NCBI RefSeq assembly: GCF_028768465.1
Contig: NZ_CP118225.1
Span: forward strand, 2,957,001 to 3,021,000
Length of the DNA: 64,000 bases
From: Rhodopirellula sp. P2
GTDB lineage: Bacteria; Planctomycetota; Planctomycetia; Pirellulales; Pirellulaceae
Direction: 5' to 3'
Under the pieces are notes generated by a model. The model worked only from the letters and a program-made list of their open reading frames with translations. It was not told the DNA's origin and did not search any database. Positions 1 through 8,848 of this stretch are shown here, in pieces. Both the position numbers and the translations under genes were made by a program. Each line of letters opens with the position of its first letter. Within the stretch, counting starts at the first letter, position 1.

Positions 1-2
1 GT

Positions 3-1028
3 GAGTTCGAGTCGTTGCGCGACAGCATCTTGGTGGGAGCGAATCTGATGGATTGCCAGTATGGCGGTGAGTCGGTTGAGATCACATCGCCGACTGTCAC
101 GCCTCGCCGGACGTTGTACGCGATGATCAATCGCCAAAACCTGCCGGGATTGTTTCGGACCTTTGACTTCGCAAGTCCCGACATGCATTCGCCGGAACGT
201 TATGAAACAACCGTTCCGCAGCAAGCTCTGTTTTTGCTGAATCATCCACAGTTGGCCTCCGCTGCGTTGGCGACTGCACGTGATGTCGGGCGTGCCAGTT
301 CGGGCGAACCTGTGAAACAGGTGACCGAACTGTTTCAACGTTTGTTGCAGCGAGAGCCCACGGCCTCGGAGTTGGAGCAAGCGGTTTCGTTTGTCTCATC
401 GGCTGAGTTGCCACCTTTGGTCGAGACGGACCCGCGTGAGTTGTGGACGTATGGAACGGCAACGTGGAAAGACGACCAGCTCGAAGGGTTCACGGCATTC
501 CCCACTTTCCAAAAGAACGGCTGGCAGATTGAGAGCGAGTATCCCAGTCCGGGACCCTTCAGCTACGCACGGCTGACGAACGAGGGCGGGCACCCCGCTC
601 ATGGCGACAGCGGCGCCGTGGTGCGTCGTTGGAAGAGCCCGGTCGACGGTGTTGTCAAAGTCACTGGGATGGTTGGGCACCGGTCCAAGCAGGGTGACGG
701 GATCCAAGCGATCATCCGCATCGGTGGCGAAGTTGTGTTCAATGCCACGCAGCTCAGCAACGACCGCCCCGTGGCGTCGCGGAAACGAAGGATTCGCAAG
801 GGCGAATTTGTCGAGTTCATCACACACAGTGGGCCGACCCCGAGTTTTGACACGTTCTTTTGGCGGGCCAAGATTTCAGCGAGAGCGAATGATGGGGCTG
901 TCGTCGAAGCCAACTCCGTTGACGATTTCAGTGGCCCCTTTGAAAAGGCCGAATTGCCTCACTTGGATCGCCTGGCTCAATTGGCCCAAGTGTTGTTCCT
1001 CACCAACGAATTCGCATTCGTGGATTGA
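3..1028 (+). CDS. DUF1553 (PSD1) domain protein, C-terminal part
   Basis: The frame is open from the window edge, so the true start lies upstream; at least 342 residues are visible. The visible part resembles the C-terminal PSD1/DUF1553 half of large planctomycete proteins that usually also carry DUF1549 and often a cytochrome-c-like domain. Recognisable family stretches are RDSIL near the start, RRTLYAMINRQNLPG, and a block reading PERYETTVPQQALFLLNHP. The gene directly downstream, 3 bases away, encodes a DUF1501 protein, the standard partner in these genomes. The pair is thought to act at the cell surface or periplasm, often linked to polysaccharide breakdown, but the biochemical role is not established. 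The family call is from motif recall and context; the function is unassigned. Confidence 0.8.
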   Translation, partial: EFESLRDSILVGANLMDCQYGGESVEITSPTVTPRRTLYAMINRQNLPGLFRTFDFASPDMHSPERYETTVPQQALFLLNHPQLASAALATARDVGRASSGEPVKQVTELFQRLLQREPTASELEQAVSFVSSAELPPLVETDPRELWTYGTATWKDDQLEGFTAFPTFQKNGWQIESEYPSPGPFSYARLTNEGGHPAHGDSGAVVRRWKSPVDGVVKVTGMVGHRSKQGDGIQAIIRIGGEVVFNATQLSNDRPVASRKRRIRKGEFVEFITHSGPTPSFDTFFWRAKISARANDGAVVEANSVDDFSGPFEKAELPHLDRLAQLAQVLFLTNEFAFVD

Positions 1029-1031
1029 ATC

Positions 1032-2453
1032 ATGAATTTACCTTTGTCTCGTCGTGATGCGTTGAAAGTTTGTGGGATGGGCTTTGGCTCGCTCGCACTG
1101 ACCGATGCTCTGTGCCGTGAAAGCGCTGCGTCTGGGTTGCCCAACCCAGCGAACTTCGGTGGGGAGGTGATGCCTCATTTTCCCGCGAAAGCCAAGCGTG
1201 TCATTCACTTGTTCATGAATGGCGGTCCCAGCCAAGTGGACTCGTTCGATCGCAAACCTGCGCTCGAAGAGTTCGATGGTAAATCCGCTCCGATGGCAAA
1301 CTTGAAGACCGAACGGCCCACGGGCAACGTGATGCGGTCGCCCTACAAATGGGACAAGTACGGCGAGTGCGGGTTGGAAGTCAGCGAGTTGTTCGAGCAC
1401 ACGGCCAAGCACGCGGATGATCTGTGTGTGGTCAACAGCATGTACGCCGACGTTCCCAACCATGAGCCCTCGTTGTTGCTGATGAATTGTGGCGAGGCTC
1501 GGTTGATCCGGCCTGCGATGGGATCGTGGTTGACCTACGGTTTGGGCAGTGACAACGAGAACCTGCCATCGTTCATTGCGATGTGTCCGGGTGGGTACCC
1601 GATCAAAGAATCACAGAACTGGCAGAACGGTTTTTTGCCTGGCAAGTACCAGGGGACTTACATCGACAGCAGTTTCGCGTCGGTCGAACGGTTGCTGGAA
1701 AACATTCGCGGCCGTTCGGTTCACCCGACCAATCAGCGTGAGCAGTTGGATTTGCTGGCGAAGCTGAATCAGCAACATGCAGCTCAGCGTGGAAACGACC
1801 CACGGTTGGAATCACGCATTGAGTCATTCGAACTGGCCTATCGCATGCAAAGCGAAGCGTCCGAGGCTTTCGACATCAGTCGCGAAACGGAAGAAACACG
1901 AACGATGTATGGCGATGGCGATTTCGCGCGGCAAGCGTTGATCGCTCGACGGTTGGTCGAACGTGGTGTCCGCTTCGTGCAGCTCTACACCGGTGCCGGG
2001 CAGCCCTGGGACAGTCACGATGATTTGGACAAGGCTCACCGACGAGTTGCGAAGGGGGTCGACCAAGGGATCGGAGCGTTGCTGTCCGATTTGAAGCGGA
2101 CCGGATTGCTGGACGAGACGCTGGTGATTTGGGGCGGTGAATTTGGACGGACGCCCGTGGTCGAGATGCCCAAGGCAGGCTCCAACCAAGGCAAAATGAA
2201 CGGCCGCGATCACAACCATTACGGGTTCACGATGTGGATGGCTGGTGGCGGCGTCAACGCCGGAACGCGAGTCGGAGCAACCGATGAGCTGGGGTTCAAA
2301 GCCGTTGAAAACCGAGTCCACGTGCATGATATGCACGCAACGATTTTGCGGTTGATGGGTTACGACCACAAACAGTTGACGTACCGCTACGCCGGTCGTG
2401 ATTTCCGGTTGACGGACGTGCACGGGCGTGTCGTTGACGAGATCATTGGTTGA
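1032..2453 (+). CDS. DUF1501 domain-containing protein
   Basis: This is a 473-residue protein, a normal length for the family. It starts three bases after the stop of the DUF1553 gene, so the two are almost certainly co-transcribed. The N-terminus (SRRDALKVCGMGFGSLAL) resembles a Tat-type signal with a double arginine and hydrophobic stretch, consistent with export. The body shows the alkaline-phosphatase-like features of DUF1501: HLFMNGGPSQVDSFD near residue 60, DSHDDL near residue 335 and a WGGEFGRTP block near residue 370, followed by GRDHNHYGFTMWMAGGG. The DUF1501 fold is related to sulfatases and phosphatases. Substrate and activity are not known from the sequence alone. Confidence 0.88.
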   Translation: MNLPLSRRDALKVCGMGFGSLALTDALCRESAASGLPNPANFGGEVMPHFPAKAKRVIHLFMNGGPSQVDSFDRKPALEEFDGKSAPMANLKTERPTGNVMRSPYKWDKYGECGLEVSELFEHTAKHADDLCVVNSMYADVPNHEPSLLLMNCGEARLIRPAMGSWLTYGLGSDNENLPSFIAMCPGGYPIKESQNWQNGFLPGKYQGTYIDSSFASVERLLENIRGRSVHPTNQREQLDLLAKLNQQHAAQRGNDPRLESRIESFELAYRMQSEASEAFDISRETEETRTMYGDGDFARQALIARRLVERGVRFVQLYTGAGQPWDSHDDLDKAHRRVAKGVDQGIGALLSDLKRTGLLDETLVIWGGEFGRTPVVEMPKAGSNQGKMNGRDHNHYGFTMWMAGGGVNAGTRVGATDELGFKAVENRVHVHDMHATILRLMGYDHKQLTYRYAGRDFRLTDVHGRVVDEIIG

Positions 2454-2502
2454 TCAGAGTGCCCAACCCAAGGTCATCCTGTTCCGGCTTTTCTAGTTCG
2501 TC

Positions 2503-2775
2503 GTGCTCGAGCCCAGCGAAGCGGTGCTCGTCATCGTCATCGATGTTAGCATGGTTGCTCCGCACCGAACTCCGCGACACCATCGGGTTTTATCGCGAGA
2601 TCATCGCGAATCGCTGAGCGATGGTGATGTCTCCAGCGATCGAGCCACGGCGCCGATCGAGAGTCGGTCAATATCGAGTCATTCGTGGTCCAACGCTTGC
2701 GCGGACAATCGGGGCTGGTTTCGATCACGACTACGAGCACCGTCGCTGACGCGACTGAGCACGAGCACGAATCCG
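2503..2775. repeat. Degenerate inverted GAGCACGAGCACG-type repeat
   Basis: A copy around 2503-2548 contains gtgctcgagcccagcgaagc followed by ggtgctcgtcatcg. An opposite-orientation copy around 2727-2775 contains acgactacgagcaccg and gagcacgagcacg. Similar pentamer-rich text occurs at 16330-16350. The stretch 2454-3124 has no convincing gene; short ORFs there lack family motifs and ribosome binding sites. Confidence 0.4.
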
Positions 2776-2838
2776 GAAAGCTGGCTGGCACCTCGGGCTC
2801 TTGAGCCTTGTGTCCCCCATTGCCCCGAGACCGATTTG

Positions 2839-2944
2839 CTTGATCCCGGTAGGGATCGAGAGTGGTGGCGTGGGCGTGGCATGTCCATCGGTGGCGCGAT
2901 CGCTTACCGACGGCTACCATCTGGCATCCCTCCCGGGATGGAAA
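2839..2944. repeat. Intergenic element bounded by two hairpins
   Basis: The left part holds gatcccggtagggatc (six-base arms, 4-base loop). The right part holds catccctcccgggatg (six-base arms, 4-base loop). The 70-odd bases between them contain no gene. This could be a small palindromic dispersed element; copy number elsewhere in the genome cannot be seen here. Confidence 0.35.
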
Positions 2945-3124
2945 CTTGCGCAAACGAATAGGCTCCACAACACCGAACATTTCGCCGTCCCGCGTTCGCC
3001 CCGAATGAGGGCGGCAACCTTGGCTTACGCCAAGCGGTTCACATACCCGATGGCACCTGCGTACCTGTCTAGATGCTCGCGTTTCTCGCCGTGACGATCG
3101 GAGCAGCCTGGAGCCGAAGATGAC

Positions 3125-3661
3125 TCAATCGTCGCGTCCACGCGAAGTCAAATCCTGTTTGGTTCTGCCGTTGTTTGGAGGAGCCAGAGTCACTTGAAGC
3201 TCGTACTTCGCTGGCCCCGTCAAGGACACCGAATTGTCACCACCACGTGTTAACCAATCGCCTGACGCCACAGATGTTGACGAACGATGGGTCAATGCGT
3301 GTGCGTCAAGGAACGGGTTGTGGCATGTGCCGGTCATTGTCGTGCCGCCACCGAACCAAGCGTAGGTGAGATCCGGCTTTTGGTCATGTTGGACAAGAAG
3401 GGTGATTTGCGACCCACCGACAACCGTCGCAGAAGACGAGGGTTTAGCGACGCCATCAATCAGAGGCGTAAGTGTCAAAAAATAGCCGTCGCGTTCTTCA
3501 GGGATGTCGATTTGGTACCGTCGCGCGTTGAGTAGCTTCTGGAGATCAGCCGATGTGGCAATGCCCTGTCCAGCGTCGAGCCAATCTCGTGTCACGATGA
3601 AGCCTGCAAGAACCAATATCGGCCAAACAAGCAGAAAGAGCGTCAATGCGTGTTTCTTCAT
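3125..3661 (-). CDS. Hypothetical protein with N-terminal membrane anchor or signal peptide
   Basis: I chose the start MKKHALTLFLLVWPILVLAG (178 residues) rather than a farther upstream start, because it gives a positively charged N-terminus followed at once by a hydrophobic segment of about 18 residues; the upstream extension looks non-coding and runs into an IS-derived repeat. The remaining 150 residues are predicted to be outside the cytoplasm, with several beta-type stretches (GYFLTLTPLIDG, SQITLLVQHD). I recognise no family. It sits just downstream of an IS91-family relic, so it may be a resident gene next to an old insertion. Confidence 0.45.
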   Translation of the reverse strand: MKKHALTLFLLVWPILVLAGFIVTRDWLDAGQGIATSADLQKLLNARRYQIDIPEERDGYFLTLTPLIDGVAKPSSSATVVGGSQITLLVQHDQKPDLTYAWFGGGTTMTGTCHNPFLDAHALTHRSSTSVASGDWLTRGGDNSVSLTGPAKYELQVTLAPPNNGRTKQDLTSRGRDD

Positions 3662-3719
3662 GAGCGATTCAGTCGGATAACGAATTGCGAACGATGGAGG
3701 CACAGGAGGTGCATGCATC

Positions 3720-3929
3720 GATCGTGCGTTGAACTTTGTCGCCGCACTGGGTTGGTCGGGGAAGCGCATCAGGACTTCTGATTCGCTAGTAAGAGTCTAC
3801 CAGATACGATTCTTGGCATGCCCGGGAAGCGGCAAGGCCGGGTAGCGACAGCTGAATCGCAGGTGGGCGATCTTGCTCGCGTTCCTTTGCACTTTCTACC
3901 TGTGTTTGCATGTACCATTCGTAAAAGTT
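3720..3929 (-). pseudogene. Relic of an IS91-type transposase 3' end plus element terminus
   Basis: On the minus strand 3786-3929 encodes FYEWYMQTQVESAK and ends CQESYLVDSY. The intact transposase at 10634 ends with FYDWYRETQVESAKG and HHESYLIDSF. The similarity continues past the stop: gttgaactttgtcgccgcac occurs at both 3' flanks, followed by tgggt. Everything upstream of the FYEWY codon is missing; the break lies next to a ctcatccgacggaag repeat at 3932. This is a decayed remnant of an older insertion of the same or a closely related element. Confidence 0.75.
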
Positions 3930-4245
3930 CTGGCTCATCCGACGGAAGGGTGCGTCCGAGGTTTTCAAGGCATGCACCGATGTCCGCATGTTCAATGATG
4001 GACGGCGTCCGTGTTGAAAACACCCCACCGGCATGGCGAGCATGCCGGTGGGCCACGCAGCACCTTCGGCGCATCGGAGACCAAGCTATTCCTTGGCAAG
4101 TTGCTCCTCAGCAGAGTTTGCTTCCGCTTCACTTGGCAACTTAATTCGAACGCCTCGAAATGGTCTGTTCAAACTTCGGGCATCGGAGAAATCCCTCCAA
4201 AAACCTGAAGTCAGGGTACCGCGCACGCTTCCGTCGGATGAGCCG
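3930..4245. repeat. Inverted repeat pair ggctcatccgacggaag
   Basis: The motif ggctcatccgacggaag plus ggtgcg lies at about 3930-3952. Its reverse complement, with one mismatch in 23 bases, lies at about 4221-4243. The region between has no convincing gene. One arm forms the edge of the IS91-type relic, so it may mark a recombination or insertion boundary. Confidence 0.5.
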
Positions 4246-4631
4246 AAATCGTCCCGGCCGTGCTGAACCACGCGAAAATAAGCGGCGGCCCAAAACGCTA
4301 AAACTGATGAAGGTGCCGCGCTGGATCTTTCACGCTGCAGTGGCCGCGCTGTCAAAAATCACGTGATTCGCCAACGACAACGCCATTCGTTTCCGACACC
4401 TTTTCCTCTTCCATCGCAACTGCCCGCCAGTCCCCTCAAAACACGAACGAGACACTCTCGCCCAGCGAGCGCAGACCAGCCAAATTATCGATGCTAGCAA
4501 TTCAGCGTCGGCCGGCAAACGTCGGGCCGAACACTATTGGGCCTGACCCGTTTGATTTCTCCTCGCCAACAGAAAAGGCCACCTCGCGGCGGCCTCGTTG
4601 AACGTCGTTTCACTCCGGCGCATCGGTTGGA
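4246..4631. other. Gene-free stretch with scattered repeat fragments
   Basis: No ORF here has support. A fragment ttccgacaccttttcc near 4390 matches half of the GGTGTCCGACACC hairpin family found at 6363 and 8866. The phrase cctgacccgtttgatttctc near 4545 is repeated at about 4648. Confidence 0.4.
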
Positions 4632-4835
4632 TTACTCATCAAAGAGACCTGACCCATTTGATTTCTCCACGTTTGATTTCTCTGCGCTGTTAACAAGAAA
4701 ACACACAAGTAGTGACGCTGATGCACCGACCGCACTTGAATAAAACAATCCAATGTCCGTTAGCATCATTAGTGCTGGCGGAGTCGTTAGCAAAACAATC
4801 AAGCAAGCAACAAGTGAAGTTTTTGAGAAAGTCAT
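4632..4835 (-). CDS. Small membrane protein downstream of RHS copy 1
   Basis: This 67-residue ORF starts 9 bases after the stop of the first RHS gene on the same strand. It has two hydrophobic segments, roughly residues 6-27 and 31-51. The last 16 residues (EKSNVEKSNGSGLFDE) are encoded by a dispersed repeat whose DNA contains two gagaaatcaaa units, so the native C-terminus has probably been replaced by repeat sequence. Position directly after a variable RHS tip is where immunity genes are found in polymorphic toxin loci; that role is an inference from context only. It could also be a chance ORF. Confidence 0.35.
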   Translation of the reverse strand: MTFSKTSLVACLIVLLTTPPALMMLTDIGLFYSSAVGASASLLVCFLVNSAEKSNVEKSNGSGLFDE

Positions 4836-4844
4836 TCAATTACC

Positions 4845-6383
4845 TTAGTAGCACTTTTCAGCGAGGCACAATGTAATTGGAATTGCCATCCCGCCACCCG
4901 TGCCGCAAACAATTGATCCGTATGGAGGTGCGAGCGGAAGCCCAAGCACAGCACCGGCTCCAGCACAGCATCCGTCGCGAATTAGACGCCACTTGCTAGA
5001 CGCGCACGCATCTAAGTCTCCATTGAACTCGCCAACGTATACCGGTTTCAGCGTTTTTCCAGCGGGACAAACAAAGTTAGCATTACAACTGTTCTCACAC
5101 CCGCGACGATTGCTTCCGCTTTTCGTTGATGCACAACACGCGCGGCAAGCCCATTTATTTCCTTTTGCCAAACAGGAAGCATTCGGGTTTCGCCCCGATG
5201 GATTTCCAGGAGTAGGACGAGGCCGCCCGCGTCGACCGGGTTGAGAACGTATCGTACCTCCTGAATCCATGTAGCTTAACGGAGAACTACCGACATACTC
5301 ATGCAGATTCCACGGACTCCCCTCATACCCGATTGGGTCTCTGGAGCAGAACCTTCCTGTCGCTGAGTCGTACATCCGGGCCCTGTAGTGGTACAGGTCT
5401 AGTGCTTCGTCGAACTCACGGCCGGTGTAGGTATAGCGGTTGCCTTCGGCGGAGGTTGTGAGTGGTGAGAGACTGGCATTGAGGATCGTCAGGCCGCCGT
5501 AGGCGTCGTAGGCGTAGCGTTCTTGGATCGCTCCGCTGCCGTTGGTCAGTGCGATGATGCTGTACTGTTGGTTGCGGTGGTAGTAGCGGTTGCCGCTGCT
5601 GCCCGATCGCATCACCGGTTCGTCGATGTAGGATGCGTAGATGTAGTCGTACGTGGGGCTCGATGCCGCCGTGCCTGAGGTGTAGTCGGCGATGGCTTGT
5701 TGGCCGGACTGCACGAACACCGTCACGGTTGTGCCGTCGTCGCGGCCGACTCGCCGGCCCAGGGCGTCCCACTGGTAGGTCACGTCCGCCACTGAATCGT
5801 TGTCGGTGTCCGCTGAGATCAGCTTGTTTTCAAGATCCCACTTCATCGCCAGTGGGTCGCTGCCGGGACGTAGGATCGCGGGGATCACCGTTTGGTTGCC
5901 CTTGGCGTCGTGCGTGACCGCTTGGCCAGCCACCGTCAGCAGCTCGTGTGTGTCACCGTGGGTACGGCTTTGGACACTGGCGTTTTCTGTGTAGCTGCTC
6001 CAGTCTCCGACCAGGCTCAGGTTCCAGGATTGGTCCAGGTTGCTGTCGTCTCGCTCCCACGAGACGAGGCGATCCTCGACGTCGTAGCCGCTCGTTCCGA
6101 CATCGAACCCGTAACCACTCATCGTTCCCGTGATCCCCTCACTGGTCTTGTTCTTGTTGGCGTCCCAGCCATAGCTGAGGTTGCCGATCGACGCGCCGCT
6201 GAAGCTGATGCTCGCTAGCGTGTTGTCGTTGTTGTACGCCCGTGTTTCACTCACACCGTTATTGTAGCTGAGCATGTGAACACAGTGGCCGGCCGCGCTG
6301 GCTCGTTTCGGTCTTCCCATGCAGAGAAGAATCCCCCCTTCTTCTTGCCTAATTAGCCAATTCGGTGTCCGACACTCTTCCAT
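4845..6383 (-). pseudogene. RHS/YD-repeat protein, 5'-truncated copy with Cys-rich variable tip
   Basis: From about residue 39 (SYNNGVSETRAYNND) to residue 300 this ORF is nearly identical to the second RHS gene at 13371-15926. The RHS core ends in the hallmark ARMYDSATGRFCSRDPIG. The tip after YMDSGG is about 140 residues long, is unrelated to the other copy, and carries 15 or so cysteines (for example CRACCAS, RDGCCAGAG). The first ~38 codons are encoded by unrelated DNA that begins inside a GTGTCGGACACC hairpin repeat, so the original N-terminal half of the gene is missing. RHS proteins are large cell-surface or toxin-delivery shells with exchangeable C-terminal tips. I treat this as a displaced 3' gene fragment; expression is possible but unproven. 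Confidence 0.8.
6346..6375. repeat. Dispersed hairpin repeat GGTGTCCGACAC, copy 1
   Basis: The text gcctaattagccaattcggt followed by gtccgacac matches, with few changes, gcctagtcagccaagtcggt plus gtccgacacc at 8849-8877. The core ggtgtccgacacc is palindromic (six-base arms). The two copies lie in the same orientation on either side of the RAYT block. Confidence 0.65.
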
Positions 6384-6529
6384 TTACCGCCTGCCCAAAA
6401 GTGAGGTTGCGTCGGTCGACAGGGCTGGCGCAAAGCCCCGTAGGGACTCCTTTCTGGTTTCACCGTTTCGGCAGGTAGTGACCAGCCAGGACTTCGACGA
6501 AACGAGGGTGATGCAGCGGGTGCGATTTG

Positions 6530-6575
6530 AAGCGAAGTGGCCGCCCGACAGGTGGCCATTTCGCTGCTTCGCTCA
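6530..6575. repeat. Hairpin at the 3' end of the RAYT gene
   Basis: The arms gaagcgaagtggcc and ggccatttcgctgcttc pair with one small bulge, around a loop of about 10 bases. It overlaps the RAYT stop codon region. It may serve as a transcription terminator or as a REP-like element end. Confidence 0.45.
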
Positions 6576-7733
6576 ACCAAAACACGCCGCGGCTTGGGCT
6601 TGGCCTCGGTGGTGCCTGTGGCCGGTGCGTTCCGCGTCGGCTTTCATTGATTCCGGACGGCCTACGCAAGTTGTCTTGCCGAAGTACTTTTGCCAGTCCC
6701 ATACCAGGTCACGCCACATGGATGCCTCAATGCCGACCTCCGAAAGCGTTCGAGCCAGATGCTTGGGTAGCTCGGCGACTTGACCGGCGACGGACTGCGC
6801 CGCTGTCCAGTCCAGCAATCGCTTGTAGTCGCTCCAACGAATGTGGAGAAACCCGCGGTCACTGCTGCGAAGGCCTTTCGTGTGGACTTCGGGTTCTGCT
6901 GAAAGCGTTGTTTTGCTCAGCGTCAGTGGGCTGAGCCACCCGTCGCGGCGAATGCGTTTGCCCGTTGGATTGCGTCGTTTTGCCTTGCGTTTTTTCTGGA
7001 GGACTTCGACAGGTGTCTCGCGGATTTCGCGTCCGGCTTCTTCGGTTGGGATCGGCTTGAGATCAAACGCAGCCGAAGGAATCCGTTCTCCTTTGCAAGC
7101 TTCGATCCGGTCGTAGGCACTGGTGTGCGGGCTGGTCTCGGGAGTGGTGGACATGGCCGCGCGGACTGGGTTCAGGTCGACGTACATGCTGCACGCGAGT
7201 AAGCCCGCTTCATCGACAATTCGCTGGGCTTTGAAGCGACCTTCCCAGAACCGGCCGGTACACTCGTCTTGCTTGTTGGCCATTCGGGCGATCGGTTCAG
7301 CCAGTGCTCGCATGAACCAAGAGATGTCAGACAAGCGGCGGCGAACTTCAGCCAGCCGCTCTTTATCTCGAACCAGCATCTGAACGTCGTTTTCAGTGGG
7401 CTCGGCCAAGTGCTCTTCGAGACGTCGGCCGGGGAACACCCGCAGCCAGCGAATCGCCACTTCCTCGTCGCTCCACTGGGCGCAAACATCCGGTCGATTG
7501 CGGAGGATCTGGTGCATGTGGTTGCTCATCACCGCATAGGACAGCACATCGACGGCGAATACCGAGGCCAGGGCCTCCATCCGCCGGCGAATCCATTCCT
7601 TGCGGAACGAGAAGTCCTTGCCGGTCGCTTGATCGACACCGGCCAGAAAGGCTCGACGGACACATCGCTGAACAACATGCACGATCCCGACTTCGCTGGA
7701 ATCAAACTGTTCGCATCGCTGAGGCCGCGGCAT
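6573..7733 (-). CDS. REP-associated tyrosine transposase (RAYT, IS200-like Y1 family)
   Basis: The start MPRPQRCEQFDSSEVGIVHV gives a 386-residue protein, at the long end for the family. The HUH metal-binding motif is visible as SNHMHQIL near residue 75. The candidate nucleophile is the tyrosine in ACSMYVDLNPVRA near residue 190, with a conserved asparagine-proline motif after it. Y1 transposases of this type cut and join single-stranded REP hairpins and are usually single-copy domesticated genes. Here the gene is flanked by hairpin repeats at both ends, and a 5' half-copy lies upstream, which points to local amplification. The C-terminal ~130 residues are basic and do not match a domain I know. 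Confidence 0.85.
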   Translation of the reverse strand: MPRPQRCEQFDSSEVGIVHVVQRCVRRAFLAGVDQATGKDFSFRKEWIRRRMEALASVFAVDVLSYAVMSNHMHQILRNRPDVCAQWSDEEVAIRWLRVFPGRRLEEHLAEPTENDVQMLVRDKERLAEVRRRLSDISWFMRALAEPIARMANKQDECTGRFWEGRFKAQRIVDEAGLLACSMYVDLNPVRAAMSTTPETSPHTSAYDRIEACKGERIPSAAFDLKPIPTEEAGREIRETPVEVLQKKRKAKRRNPTGKRIRRDGWLSPLTLSKTTLSAEPEVHTKGLRSSDRGFLHIRWSDYKRLLDWTAAQSVAGQVAELPKHLARTLSEVGIEASMWRDLVWDWQKYFGKTTCVGRPESMKADAERTGHRHHRGQAQAAACFG

Positions 7734-7830
7734 GGCTGAGCTCTCCCTCTCGGAACGGACTGGCAAGACAAATCGATCCTACGCAGCGGCGTTTGGAAGT
7801 CAAGGTTTGGTGGATGGCACCATCCGGCGC
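7731..7830 (-). repeat. RAYT upstream repeat unit A
   Basis: This ~100-bp unit begins at the RAYT start codon and runs upstream. It contains gagctctccctctcggaacg, ggcaagacaaatcgatcc and the palindrome ggatggcaccatcc. Units B (7832-7932) and C (8404-8505) are similar throughout. The palindrome gives a REP-like hairpin directly upstream of the transposase gene. Confidence 0.7.
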
Positions 7831-7831
7831 T

Positions 7832-7932
7832 CATGGCTGAGCTCTCCCTCTCGGAACGGATTGGCAAGACAAATGGATCCTACGCGGAATGCGACGCCAC
7901 GTCAAGGTAAGGTGGGTGGCACCATCCGTCGA
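7832..7932 (-). repeat. RAYT upstream repeat unit B (orphan)
   Basis: Tandem to unit A and similar to it, including a start-codon-like cat at its left edge and ggtgggtggcaccatcc at its right end. It has no full transposase attached; the truncated copy at 7938 begins right after it. Confidence 0.7.
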
Positions 7933-7937
7933 TCCTT

Positions 7938-8406
7938 CGTCTTGTTTGTTGGCCATCCGGGCGATCGGTTCGGCCAGGGCTCTCATGAACCAAGAGATGT
8001 CAGACAAGCGACGGCGAACTTCAGCCAGTCGCTCTTTATCTCGAACCAGCATCTGAACGTCGTTTTCAGTGGGTTCGGCGAGGTGTTCTTCCAGGCGTCG
8101 GCCGGGGAAGACCCGCAGCCAGCGAATCGCGACCTCTTCGTCGCTCCACCGAGCACAGACATCAGGCCGATTGCGGAGGATCTGGTGCATGTGGTTGCTC
8201 ATCACCGCGTAGGAAAGCACATCGACTGCGAACACCGAGGCCAGAGCCTCCATCCGCCGACGAATCCATTCCTTTCGAAACGAGAAATCCTTGCCGGTCG
8301 CCTGGTCAACACCAGCCAGAAAAGCCCGGCGGACACATCTCTGCACCACATGCACGATCCCGACTTCGCTGGAATCAAACTGTTCGCATCGCTGAGGCCG
8401 CGGCAT
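7938..8406 (-). pseudogene. Half-length second copy of the RAYT gene
   Basis: The ORF begins MPRPQRCEQFDSSEVGIVHV exactly as the full gene does and matches it almost residue for residue through IARMANKQDE, about 155 residues. It then runs into unit B and reads unrelated codons. The HUH motif is present but the catalytic tyrosine region is lost, so it cannot be an active Y1 transposase by itself. Its own upstream region carries repeat unit C. The arrangement fits a tandem duplication followed by deletion of the 3' half. Confidence 0.85.
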
Positions 8407-8505
8407 AACTGTGCTCTCTATCTCGGAACCGAATGGCAAGACAAATGGATCCTACGCAGCGGCACTCGAGAGTCAGGGTTTGGTGGGTGGCACCATCCAT
8501 CGCTC
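8404..8505 (-). repeat. RAYT upstream repeat unit C
   Basis: It begins at the start codon of the half-length transposase copy and matches units A and B, including ggcaagacaaatggatccta and ggtgggtggcaccatcc. The stretch 8506-8848 beyond it shows no gene. Confidence 0.65.
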
Positions 8506-8848
8506 TTTGACTGATCGGTGCCGTGAGCATTGAACTGACGCGGCAAGCCGATGCTGGACCGCACCAAGGATCGAACGCCCACCGCCCAACGAACATCGAC
8601 TTGGCGGGCTGCTGAAGTCGTACCGTCGAGCTGCATAGCCACGGTCACGTCGAGCATCTGATCAAAGCACCGGATTGAGAAAAATCAGTTGGGTTTACTG
8701 CTGCGCGAATAACTCGAAACACAAGCAGTTTGCACTTGAAAACGGGCGGCCCGCGCCAAGGTCGGCCGAAAACCATCTCTCGGAAGGCAAAAACGCACCC
8801 GGATTCTCCAATTCAAACGCTCGTCAGAGTTTTTTGACAGGACGGGCT

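Noticed and set aside
2503-3094. Overlapping short open frames on both strands
   Set aside because: The region is made of palindromic repeats; products lack motifs, and starts lack ribosome binding sites.
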